Assembly (NCBI GenBank): GCA_029256665.1
Contig: JAQSXN010000029.1
Location: 1-13,442, forward strand
Direction of reading: 5' to 3'
DNA from: Paenibacillus sp.
GTDB taxonomy: Bacteria; Bacillota; Bacilli; Paenibacillales; Paenibacillaceae
Length of the DNA: 13,442 bases
Below are positions 7,439 to 12,856 of the stretch, in pieces. The translations under genes were made by a program, and so were the position numbers. The notes beneath the pieces were generated by a model, which saw only the letters and a list, made by a program, of their open reading frames with translations, searched no databases and had not been told where the DNA came from. Each line of letters begins with the position of its first letter. Positions within the stretch are counted from its first letter, which is position 1.

Positions 7439-8623
7439 ATGACGGCCTTAAACAATAGCTTTATTGTAACCAATGCCCGGATCGTGCTCGAGGATGAAAT
7501 CGCGGAGGGCTATCTTATCGTAGACAGTGGAACGATCGCCGAAGTCGGCAGGGGCAAGGACATTCCTCCCGGACGCGAAGATTGGTCCGTTGTAGACGGC
7601 AAAGGCGGTCTGCTCTTGCCCGGTTTCATCGATATTCACGTACACGGCGGCTTCGGCGGCGACTTCATGAATGCCGACCGGGAGAGCTATGATCTCATTA
7701 CGTCCTTCCATGCCAAACACGGCACGACGGCGATGCTGGCTACCACGATGACCGCAAGCAAGGAAGCGATCGAGGCGGTGTTGGCGGCCGTTGCGGAGTA
7801 CGCGAAGCAGGATATGGCCTTTACGCCGTTGATCGGCGTCCATCTGGAAGGCCCGTTCATCAGCGAGAAATGGCCTGGAGCGCAGAATCCGGCTTACATC
7901 CATGACCCGCAGCTTCCTTGGCTCGAGCAGTGGTGCGAACAATATCCCGGCCTGATCAAGCTGCTGACGCTTGCCCCCGAGAAACACGGAGCGCGCGAAA
8001 CGATCGCTTGGCTTGCCGGTCAAGGCATTATCGCCTCGGCGGGCCATACGGACGCTTTGTACGACGAAGTGATTGCGGCCGCGGATGCCGGCCTCTCCCA
8101 TGCCGTCCATACGTATAACGCGATGCGCGGCCTGCATCACCGCCAGCCCGGCACGCTCGGCGCCGTATTGACGGACGATCGGATCCACGCGGAGCTGATC
8201 GCGGACGGCGAGCATGTCCATCCGGCGGCCATCAAGCTGATGCTGGCGGCAAAACCGAAGGATCGCGTCATCCTCATTACCGACGCCATCGAGGCGGCGG
8301 GCATGCCGGACGGCGACTACGAGCTTGGCGGTCTTGCCGTCACCGTTAAGGGCGGAACCGCCCGGCTTACCGAAGGCGGCGCGCTCGCGGGCAGCTCGCT
8401 GACGATGATTGCCGCGTTCCGTTACATGCTGGACGGCGGGTTTGGTTTATCCGTCGGCGACGTCAGCCGGATGGCTAGCGGCAACGCCGCGCGCGAGCTT
8501 GGCATCTTTGACCGCACGGGCTCCATCGCCGCGGGCAAACAAGCCGATCTCGTCCTGCTTGACGATGCGCTTCAAGTAACGAATACTTGGGTGCGGGGCC
8601 GACTCGTATTCGAAGCGGAGTAG
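7439..8623 (+). CDS. nagA: N-acetylglucosamine-6-phosphate deacetylase
   Basis: A 394-aa amidohydrolase that removes the acetyl group from GlcNAc-6-phosphate, giving the substrate of NagB. The metal and catalytic residues are present: H67/H69 in GFIDIHVHGG, E137 in HLEGPFIS, H203 in AGHTDA, H224 in HTYNAMRGLHHRQPG, and the catalytic D282 in LITDAIEAAG. The H67-H69 motif is intact. Its ATG begins at the base after the nagB stop; the ribosome binding site is a GGAAGG about 12 nt upstream, so reinitiation from nagB is likely. In operon order the genes run against the pathway (nagB then nagA). A strong terminator follows 22 bp after the stop. No GlcNAc transporter or nagR follows. Confidence 0.97.
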   Translation: MTALNNSFIVTNARIVLEDEIAEGYLIVDSGTIAEVGRGKDIPPGREDWSVVDGKGGLLLPGFIDIHVHGGFGGDFMNADRESYDLITSFHAKHGTTAMLATTMTASKEAIEAVLAAVAEYAKQDMAFTPLIGVHLEGPFISEKWPGAQNPAYIHDPQLPWLEQWCEQYPGLIKLLTLAPEKHGARETIAWLAGQGIIASAGHTDALYDEVIAAADAGLSHAVHTYNAMRGLHHRQPGTLGAVLTDDRIHAELIADGEHVHPAAIKLMLAAKPKDRVILITDAIEAAGMPDGDYELGGLAVTVKGGTARLTEGGALAGSSLTMIAAFRYMLDGGFGLSVGDVSRMASGNAARELGIFDRTGSIAAGKQADLVLLDDALQVTNTWVRGRLVFEAE

Positions 8624-8645
8624 GTCATATTTGTACGTAATAGAT

Positions 8646-8681
8646 GGCGGCGCAAGGGGATCATCCCTTCGCCGCCTTTTT
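8646..8681 (+). terminator. Rho-independent terminator after nagBA
   Basis: GGCGGCG 8646-8652 pairs with CGCCGCC 8670-8676, extended by AAGGG 8654-8658 with CCCTT 8665-8669, and is followed by five T (8677-8681). It closes the nagBA transcript. Confidence 0.95.
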
Positions 8682-8723
8682 GGCGTATCGGTGGGCAACT
8701 GCCGCCTTTACCATCCGAGTCGG

Positions 8724-8752
8724 TTGACGCTCCAGCGAGGCTGGGATAGGAT
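8724..8752 (+). promoter_or_regulatory. Probable sigma-A promoter of the small lipoprotein gene
   Basis: TTGACG at 8724-8729 (5/6) and TAGGAT at 8747-8752 (4/6) are separated by exactly 17 nt. The predicted start near 8759 gives a 30-nt leader that includes AGGAGG at 8776-8781. It lies after the nagBA terminator, so the next gene is an independent unit. Confidence 0.6.
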
Positions 8753-8788
8753 TGGGAGGTGGAATAATCAGGAATAGGAGGTATTCAT

Positions 8789-9421
8789 TTGCGCCGAACA
8801 TTCATCTTCCTCCTGCTTACTGTCATGCTGTTCGTTAGCGGTTGCATGGAGGGAAATACGGGACGGGACGATGACGTCGATCAAGATAGCCTCTTCACAT
8901 TGACTCCCGTCAATCTGTTCGAAGGCAAGGCGGCCAAGTTCAAGCCGTTTCTGGGAGCGATGTCCGGATCGTTTAAGCTGAAATACGAAGGAACGCGCGA
9001 GGTGTGGATGGAGCTGGAGATTTGGGAGAATGGACGGATGACCAGTTCGGCAGGAGCGCTTGGAGATCTATTCGGTGAGGGCTCGCGCAAGGAAAAGGAC
9101 GAAATTGAACTCATCATTTCGATAGAAGATTTGCCTCAGGCAGACAAAAACGCGGAACAGCTGATGAGCAGCATAAAGATCGCGGACGTTGGCGCGACGG
9201 AAACAAGCTCATATGGCTTCACGTTTGTTCGAAATAAAGACTTGTTAACCCAGGGGCTCATCAATCATGGCGTGACTTCTACGTTCGAGCTTGACGAGAA
9301 CGCTTATGTATGGGGCTTCGAGGCAACAAGCACCAACATGATTTCGACGAAGGACTTCTCGCCTGAATCGCTTGCGGAGATCGAGTGGGGGCTGTTGTTC
9401 AAGCTTCGTTTCGAAGCATAG
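8789..9421 (+). CDS. Putative lipoprotein of unknown function
   Basis: A 210-aa protein starting at TTG (8789), chosen because AGGAGG lies 7 nt upstream and the reading frame then opens with a complete lipoprotein signal: MRRT, a hydrophobic stretch FIFLLLTVMLFV, then the lipobox VSGC with Cys19. The mature part starts with an acidic linker (RDDDVDQD) and contains no motif I recognise. Its alternating polar/hydrophobic pattern (SFKLKYEGTREVWMELEIWENG, then IELIISIEDL) suggests a mostly beta-sheet fold. Two Phe/Trp-rich segments near the end (YGFTFVRNKD, WGLLFKLRFEA) may be structural. It should be anchored on the outer face of the membrane. It has its own promoter and faces the deoR gene convergently, so the neighbours say nothing about its role. 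Confidence 0.8.
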   Translation: MRRTFIFLLLTVMLFVSGCMEGNTGRDDDVDQDSLFTLTPVNLFEGKAAKFKPFLGAMSGSFKLKYEGTREVWMELEIWENGRMTSSAGALGDLFGEGSRKEKDEIELIISIEDLPQADKNAEQLMSSIKIADVGATETSSYGFTFVRNKDLLTQGLINHGVTSTFELDENAYVWGFEATSTNMISTKDFSPESLAEIEWGLLFKLRFEA

Positions 9422-9456
9422 CGATAGGCACGCTTACGCACCATCCCCATAATAAG

Positions 9457-9500
9457 CAAAAAATCGCCCCAGCCGGATACGTAGTTCCGAATGGGGCGAT
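9457..9500 (-). terminator. Terminator after the deoR-type gene
   Basis: ATCGCCCCA 9463-9471 pairs with TGGGGCGAT 9492-9500 (9 bp), followed on the minus strand by a run of seven U (9457-9463, overlapping the stem base). On the plus strand the T-run is poor, so it serves mainly the minus-strand deoR transcript and at best weakly the convergent lipoprotein gene. Confidence 0.9.
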
Positions 9501-9515
9501 TGTATGCGCAGGGCA

Positions 9516-10304
9516 TTATTCCGTCACGTACACCGTGACATGATGGCGTTCCAACTGTTCGGCCAGCTCTCCGGATAGCGGAATGTCCGTAATGACCGCT
9601 TTCAGCTCGCCCAAGCCGGCGACTGTAAACAACGAATTTTTGTTGCTTTTCGTATGATCGAACACGGCGTAGGTTTCCTGAGAGCGTTTGATCAGCGCCT
9701 TGGCGCTTTGCGCCTCCTGCTCGGAGTAGGAGGAGATGCCGCCGCCCGCGGAGATGCCGTCGATGCCGATAAACATCTTGCCGATATGAAGCTGCGCGAT
9801 CATTCCTTCGCCCAGCGGGCCGCATAGCTCAAAGCTGTTATGCCGCATGATGCCGCCCGTCACGACGACCTGGATCGGGCTGCCTGCCAGCTCCATCGCG
9901 ATATTGACCGCATTCGTCACGACCGTGATCCCTTTGCGAAGCTTAAGCAGCTTGGCCAACAGAAAGTTGGTCGTGCCGCCCGACAAGCCGATGACGTCGC
10001 CCTCGTGGATTAGAGTAGCGGCAAGCGCGGCGATCTTCTCCTTCTCCAGGATCGATAACCCTTCCTTCTCGGAGAACGGCATTTCGCGCATCGTGCCCAT
10101 GCCGTCGTACATGGCGCCGCCGATCGTGCGGATGACGGGGTAGATCCCTTCCATCTGCTCCAAATCCCTGCGCGCCGTCGCCTCCGAGCAGCCGAACCGC
10201 TCCACCATCTCCGTAATCGTAACGCGTCCTTGCTGCTTCAGCAGTTGAAGAATCGCTTCCCTCCGACGTTGACCTTTGGAACCGCCGGTAAGCTCGTTTC
10301 CCAT
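9516..10304 (-). CDS. DeoR/GlpR-family transcriptional regulator
   Basis: A 262-aa sugar-phosphate-responsive repressor. The N-terminal helix-turn-helix (about 12-66) has the DeoR pattern QRRREAILQLLKQQGRVTI, ERFGCSEATARRDLEQME and IRTIGGAMY. The C-terminal DeoR sensor domain (about 80-250) has GLSGGTTNFLLAKLL (phosphate-binding loop), VVTNAVNIAMEL, VVTGGIMRHNSFELCGP and the late DHTKSNKNSLFTVAGL. I chose the ATG at 10304 because it overlaps the kdgK stop as TAATG and has GGTGGAG 7 nt upstream; a longer frame reaching back to 10355 would lie inside kdgK. Coupling to kdgK suggests that it controls that gene or its pathway, with a phosphorylated sugar acid as a plausible effector (inference). 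A terminator follows 16 bp after the stop. Confidence 0.93.
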   Translation of the reverse strand: MGNELTGGSKGQRRREAILQLLKQQGRVTITEMVERFGCSEATARRDLEQMEGIYPVIRTIGGAMYDGMGTMREMPFSEKEGLSILEKEKIAALAATLIHEGDVIGLSGGTTNFLLAKLLKLRKGITVVTNAVNIAMELAGSPIQVVVTGGIMRHNSFELCGPLGEGMIAQLHIGKMFIGIDGISAGGGISSYSEQEAQSAKALIKRSQETYAVFDHTKSNKNSLFTVAGLGELKAVITDIPLSGELAEQLERHHVTVYVTE

Positions 10305-11260
10305 TAGCGCTCCACCCACGCCTTCGCCGACATGCGTTGCTCCACGATGTCCCATTCGGGCAGCGCTTCCCAGTCGCCGCGCATCTGCACGACCAACGAG
10401 CCGTTAATGCTCGCGAGGCGCACGGCCTCCACCGGAGACATTCCCTTCATGAGACCGGCCAAAAATCCCGCGCAGAAGCCGTCGCCCGCGCCAACCGTGT
10501 CCACGACCTGCTCCGCGGGATAGAACGGAACGGACGTCTCTTGTCCGTTGTCCAGCACGATCGTGGCGTCGCCCATTCCTTTGACGACGCTGATCGCCTT
10601 CAGCTCCGACAGCTTGTTCTTCACTTCGTTGTAGTCGTCGGTCTGATACAGCAGACGAAGCTCGTCCCAGCCCGGCAGGAAGTAGTCCGCCTCTTCGGCT
10701 AGCGGCAGCAGCGTCTCGCGGGCCTCTTCGATCGACCACAGCTTCAGCCGCAGATTGGGATCGAAGCTGATCCGAACGCCGGCCTCCTTCGCGATGTCGA
10801 TGGCTCGGCGCACCGTTCTGCGGCAGCTCTCGCTAAGCGCGCAGGTGATGCCCGTCACATGAAGAAGCTTGGCGCCTCGAATGTAGTCCTCGTCGAGATC
10901 CTCCGGACGCATGCGGCTCGCGGCCGAATGCTTGCGGAAATAATGGACGGCCAGACGGCCCGCGACATGCTCGCGGAACATCATGCCGGTGGGCGCTTCG
11001 CCGCTCAGCTTGGCGCGGGAAATATCGACGCCTTCGCCTCGAAGCGTTTTCAAAACGAGCTTGCCGAACGGATCGTCGCCGAGCGCGCCGAACCAGCCTA
11101 CGGAAGCTCCCAGCCTGGCGAGGCCGATCGCGACGTTGCTCTCCGCGCCGCCGAAGCCTTGCTCCAGCTTGGAAGCCCGTTCAATGGATTTATGCTCCTC
11201 CGGCATGAAGAGGGCCATCGTTTCTCCGAATGTTATAATTTGCGGTGAATCCACACGCAC
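10304..11260 (-). CDS. kdgK: 2-keto-3-deoxygluconate kinase (PfkB family)
   Basis: A 318-aa ribokinase/PfkB-family sugar kinase that phosphorylates 2-dehydro-3-deoxygluconate to KDPG in pectin/uronate or Entner-Doudoroff-type catabolism. Landmarks are ITFGETMALFMP at the N-terminus, GFGGAESNVAIGLARLG (35-51, first PfkB signature), ISFDPNLR (164-171), FLPGWDE (194-200) and the second signature DTVGAGDGFCAGF (254-266) with the catalytic base D260 and anion hole GAGD. The FGETM and FDPNLR wording is typical of KdgK rather than ribokinase or fructokinase, but specificity is not proven. The start is GTG at 11260, with GAGGGGGG about 8 nt upstream; another GTG stands two codons in. The stop shares a base with the deoR-type ATG. 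No KDPG aldolase (kdgA) gene is beside it. Confidence 0.9.
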   Translation of the reverse strand: MRVDSPQIITFGETMALFMPEEHKSIERASKLEQGFGGAESNVAIGLARLGASVGWFGALGDDPFGKLVLKTLRGEGVDISRAKLSGEAPTGMMFREHVAGRLAVHYFRKHSAASRMRPEDLDEDYIRGAKLLHVTGITCALSESCRRTVRRAIDIAKEAGVRISFDPNLRLKLWSIEEARETLLPLAEEADYFLPGWDELRLLYQTDDYNEVKNKLSELKAISVVKGMGDATIVLDNGQETSVPFYPAEQVVDTVGAGDGFCAGFLAGLMKGMSPVEAVRLASINGSLVVQMRGDWEALPEWDIVEQRMSAKAWVER

Positions 11261-11304
11261 GACAGCTTCCCCCCCTCTATGTACTGGAAATCCGGTTCAA
11301 ATGA

Positions 11305-11727
11305 TTAGTAGATCGGGTTAACCATGAAATACACGATCGCCACGTACAGCACGAGTATGATCAAGCTCATGACTCTCGCCTCGCTTACGTAAGCGGCGGT
11401 GCTTTGGCCGGATTGAATGGAAGACACGATCTGCTTGAGCGGCTTGGTCGCGATCCCGCCCAGCGCGGCGATGCCAAGGAACAACAACGTCACGATAATC
11501 ATCCAAATGACCTCGTATTCGCCTTGCGACATCAAGTAGCCGCCAGTCAGCAGCTGTACGATGAGAAAATATTGCGCAATCCGATTCGCGGACAACAATC
11601 CTTTGGCCAGTCCGGCTTGTCCGCTTCCGTCCATCTTGGAGGCTCCCCCCAGCATGATCGGCAGCACGATATAAAATCCCATTCCGACCGCGCCCAATAC
11701 GTGTAACAACATCATAACATCAAACAT
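11305..11727 (-). CDS. Small four-helix membrane protein, function unknown
   Basis: A protein of about 140 aa with four predicted transmembrane helices, at about 4-26, 50-69, 73-95 and 116-136, and short polar loops (KMDGSGQAGLAKG, KPLKQIVSSIQSGQSTAAYVSEAR). His9 in the first helix (MMLLHVLG) and Arg49 at the start of the second are polar spots of the sort seen in DUF2269/CopD-like membrane proteins, but I cannot assign a family. AGGAGG at 11736-11741 is only 2 nt from an ATG at 11733 but 8 nt from the in-frame ATG at 11727, so I use the latter. A promoter lies just upstream. The 44-bp gap to kdgK has no terminator, so kdgK and the regulator may be read through from here. Confidence 0.8.
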   Translation of the reverse strand: MFDVMMLLHVLGAVGMGFYIVLPIMLGGASKMDGSGQAGLAKGLLSANRIAQYFLIVQLLTGGYLMSQGEYEVIWMIIVTLLFLGIAALGGIATKPLKQIVSSIQSGQSTAAYVSEARVMSLIILVLYVAIVYFMVNPIY

Positions 11728-11764
11728 TTTCATTACCTCCTGTATCTATTTGCCTATACCTAAT

Positions 11765-11792
11765 AGTTTATCAGAATCCAAGATATTTTCAA
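11765..11792 (-). promoter_or_regulatory. Promoter of the small membrane protein gene
   Basis: On the minus strand TTGAAA (11787-11792, 5/6) and TAAACT (11765-11770, 4/6) are separated by 16 nt, and TG precedes the -10 box by one base (extended -10). The -35 box lies 5 bp from the edge of repeat copy 2. It may also drive kdgK and the deoR-type gene. Confidence 0.6.
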
Positions 11793-11797
11793 ACAAG

Positions 11798-11894
11798 CAA
11801 GGCGAAACGGTCGTCGCCGTCCTTTGGCGGCGCAGCGCGTTGCATTCCGAGAAATATAAGCCCGGCATAGAGATAACTTTTACTTTCTTGTATT
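11798..11894 (+). repeat. Dispersed 97-bp intergenic repeat, copy 2
   Basis: Ungapped partner of 784-880, in the same orientation. The first 61 bp match at 58 positions, the middle 20 bp have diverged and the last 16 bp match at 14. The inner hairpin (CGCCGTC / GGCGGCG, loop CTTT) is identical; in the outer stem one base differs (11842 G against T), which breaks one pair. Its right end runs straight into the A-tract (the minus-strand U-tract) of a terminator, as in copy 1. Its left end lies 5 bp from the -35 box of the neighbouring membrane-protein gene. Confidence 0.85.
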
Positions 11895-11939
11895 AAAAAA
11901 AGCGCCCCCGCGCCGCGATACCCGCGGCCCCGAAGGCGC
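11895..11939 (-). terminator. Terminator downstream of doxX and the 17-codon ORF
   Basis: On the minus strand a GC-rich branched hairpin: outer arms GCGCC/GGCGC (11902-11906 with 11935-11939) and inner arms CCGCG/CGCGG (11913-11917 with 11923-11927) around ATACC-type loop bases, followed by seven U (11895-11901). The internal loop makes it less regular than the other terminators in the window, but its position and U-tract are good. Confidence 0.7.
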
Positions 11940-11964
11940 CTCGCGCTATAAAGCGCATATTCGC

Positions 11965-12018
11965 TTATTTGCCGCCGGGTTGCGCACCGGCCCTCCCATT
12001 CTCCGCCATTCTCCGCAC
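11965..12018 (-). CDS. Possible 17-aa small protein with a strong ribosome binding site
   Basis: A GTG-started frame encoding MRRMAENGRAGAQPGGK. It is supported by GGAGGTGA (12028-12035), a full-length Shine-Dalgarno match, 9 nt before the GTG; an in-frame ATG is codon 4. The stop TAA is followed after about 25 nt by a terminator, so the layout ribosome binding site, frame, stop, terminator is complete. It is downstream of doxX with no terminator between (only a short hairpin at 12057-12075), so it could be the last cistron of the doxX transcript. The peptide is basic and Gly-rich, with no membrane segment and no family I recognise. Without conservation data it may be chance. Confidence 0.35.
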   Translation of the reverse strand: MRRMAENGRAGAQPGGK

Positions 12019-12082
12019 GCGTTCGCTTCACCTCCATGCAAATCCGGCAGCGTTCCTCCGCGTCGCATTCGCGGACCTACGA

Positions 12083-12616
12083 TTATAGCGTTTTTTCTTT
12101 AAGCTTGCCTCCCGCCGCCCCGCCTTTCCCTCTTGCGCGCTCCCAGCCTTTGCGAATCAGCGGCTGCAGATAGTAGTCAAGACCGAATCTTCCGGCATTC
12201 GTTCCGCCGAGCAAGACGATTGTGCCCAACATGACCAACCATGGGTTCGTGCTGACCGTTCCCGCGAAGAGGAACATAAAGTTCATCATGAGTCCAAAGA
12301 AGGCAGCAGCAGCCGTCAGTCCCCCCACGATCAGTCCGATGCCGACCAGAAACTCGCCGACGGGGATCATGACGTTGATCAGCTTGACGTTAGGCAGGGC
12401 CGCGTGTTCGATAAACCGGGTGAACGTCGGATATACGAGCTCGTTGGTCGCTTTGTCCATAACGGGATTGGTTACGGCATTGTTCAGGTAGCCGGCGGCG
12501 TCGAATCCGTCCTTCAGCTTGTGGAAGCCCGCATCCAGCCAAGTCCAGCCGACGATCAATCTCAGCAATGTCAAGAATCCGGCCGCATAAACGTTTTCCC
12601 TCAAAAATTTCATCAT
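12083..12616 (-). CDS. DoxX-family membrane protein
   Basis: A protein of about 177 aa with four hydrophobic segments (around LTLLRLIVGWTWLDAGFHKL, LINVMIPVGEFLVGIGLIVGGL, TAAAAFFGLMMNFMFLFAG and PWLVMLGTIVLLGG) and a basic, Lys/Gly-rich cytoplasmic tail. The first-helix pattern R-x-x-x-G-W-x-W-L-D-A-G-x-x-K-L and the later PVGEFLVGIGLI are typical of the DoxX/DoxD-like family, whose members are linked to thiosulfate:quinone oxidation, thiol/redox homeostasis or are uncharacterised; the activity here is unknown. GGGAG is only 3 nt from an ATG at 12622 but 9 nt from the in-frame ATG at 12616, which I prefer. A Rex-type operator and an Fnr/Crp-type promoter lie upstream, predicting control by oxygen or NADH/NAD+ state. 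Confidence 0.88.
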   Translation of the reverse strand: MMKFLRENVYAAGFLTLLRLIVGWTWLDAGFHKLKDGFDAAGYLNNAVTNPVMDKATNELVYPTFTRFIEHAALPNVKLINVMIPVGEFLVGIGLIVGGLTAAAAFFGLMMNFMFLFAGTVSTNPWLVMLGTIVLLGGTNAGRFGLDYYLQPLIRKGWERARGKGGAAGGKLKEKTL

Positions 12617-12638
12617 GATCATTCACTCCCGAATTTTA

Positions 12639-12656
12639 TTGTGAATTAATTCACAA
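12639..12656. promoter_or_regulatory. Rex-type operator upstream of doxX
   Basis: TTGTGAATTAATTCACAA is a perfect 18-bp palindrome and fits the Rex consensus TTGTGAA-N4-TTCACAA at every fixed base. Rex is the NADH/NAD+-sensing repressor of fermentative and respiratory genes in Gram-positive bacteria. The site begins 9 bp downstream of a good -10 hexamer (TATTAT, 12665-12670 on the minus strand) and ends about 17 bp before the first doxX ATG, a position that would block transcription. Identification is by consensus only. Confidence 0.8.
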
Positions 12657-12664
12657 AACGCCGC

Positions 12665-12670
12665 ATAATA
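12665..12670 (-). promoter_or_regulatory. Possible second doxX promoter (-10 box)
   Basis: TATTAT on the minus strand (5/6 to consensus), placed so that its start would fall at the edge of the Rex palindrome. No -35 box stands at 16-18 nt; a TTGAGA is present but at 14 nt. It is the most natural promoter for direct Rex repression, but it is weak on its own. Confidence 0.35.
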
Positions 12671-12714
12671 GCTCCGCGATTCCGTCTCAACCGATTGGCT
12701 CGGCATGAACGCCG

Positions 12715-12771
12715 TTAGCGGCTGCCGGACCGGGAACTCGCGTATGCTAGGACGAAAGCCGTTTCCCTCAT
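12715..12771 (-). CDS. Possible 18-aa leader ORF before doxX
   Basis: An ATG-started frame encoding MRETAFVLAYASSRSGSR, with AGGAGG (12781-12786) 9 nt upstream, located right after the predicted start of the Fnr/Crp-type promoter. Eight nt after its TAA a second, 27-codon frame opens at 12706 without a ribosome binding site and ends with TGA directly abutting the first doxX ATG (TGAATG), so a relay of reinitiation down to doxX is conceivable. The peptide resembles nothing I know. It may be a regulatory leader, a small protein or chance; promoter and ribosome binding site are the only support. Confidence 0.4.
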   Translation of the reverse strand: MRETAFVLAYASSRSGSR

Positions 12772-12797
12772 GGCCTTCTACCTCCTTCTTGTTTCTT

Positions 12798-12840
12798 ATT
12801 ATACGCCGAATTCCCGGTATCCGATGTGATATACATCACT
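12798..12840 (-). promoter_or_regulatory. Fnr/Crp-type activator site with a class II promoter
   Basis: TGTGATATACATCACT at 12825-12840 matches TGTGA-N6-TCACA at 9 of 10 fixed bases. On the minus strand a perfect TATAAT (12798-12803) predicts a start near 12791, so the site is centred at -41.5, the standard position for Fnr/Crp activators. The -35 position holds CATCGG, far from consensus, as expected for an activator-dependent promoter. The site lies 17 bp after the stop of the upstream kinase gene. Crp-like and Fnr sites share this core, so which protein binds is inferred; the nearby Rex site favours Fnr. Confidence 0.65.
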
Positions 12841-12856
12841 CTATTCCAATGTTCCG

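Noticed and set aside
10305..10355. Longer N-terminus for the DeoR-type regulator (start at 10355)
   Set aside because: The extra 17 residues lie inside kdgK and are not DeoR-like; the TAATG start at 10304 has its own ribosome binding site.
11789..12037. Minus-strand 82-codon frame between doxX and the membrane protein gene
   Set aside because: It reads through the terminator and the whole repeat, and its start overlaps the GGAGGTGA that better serves the 17-codon ORF.
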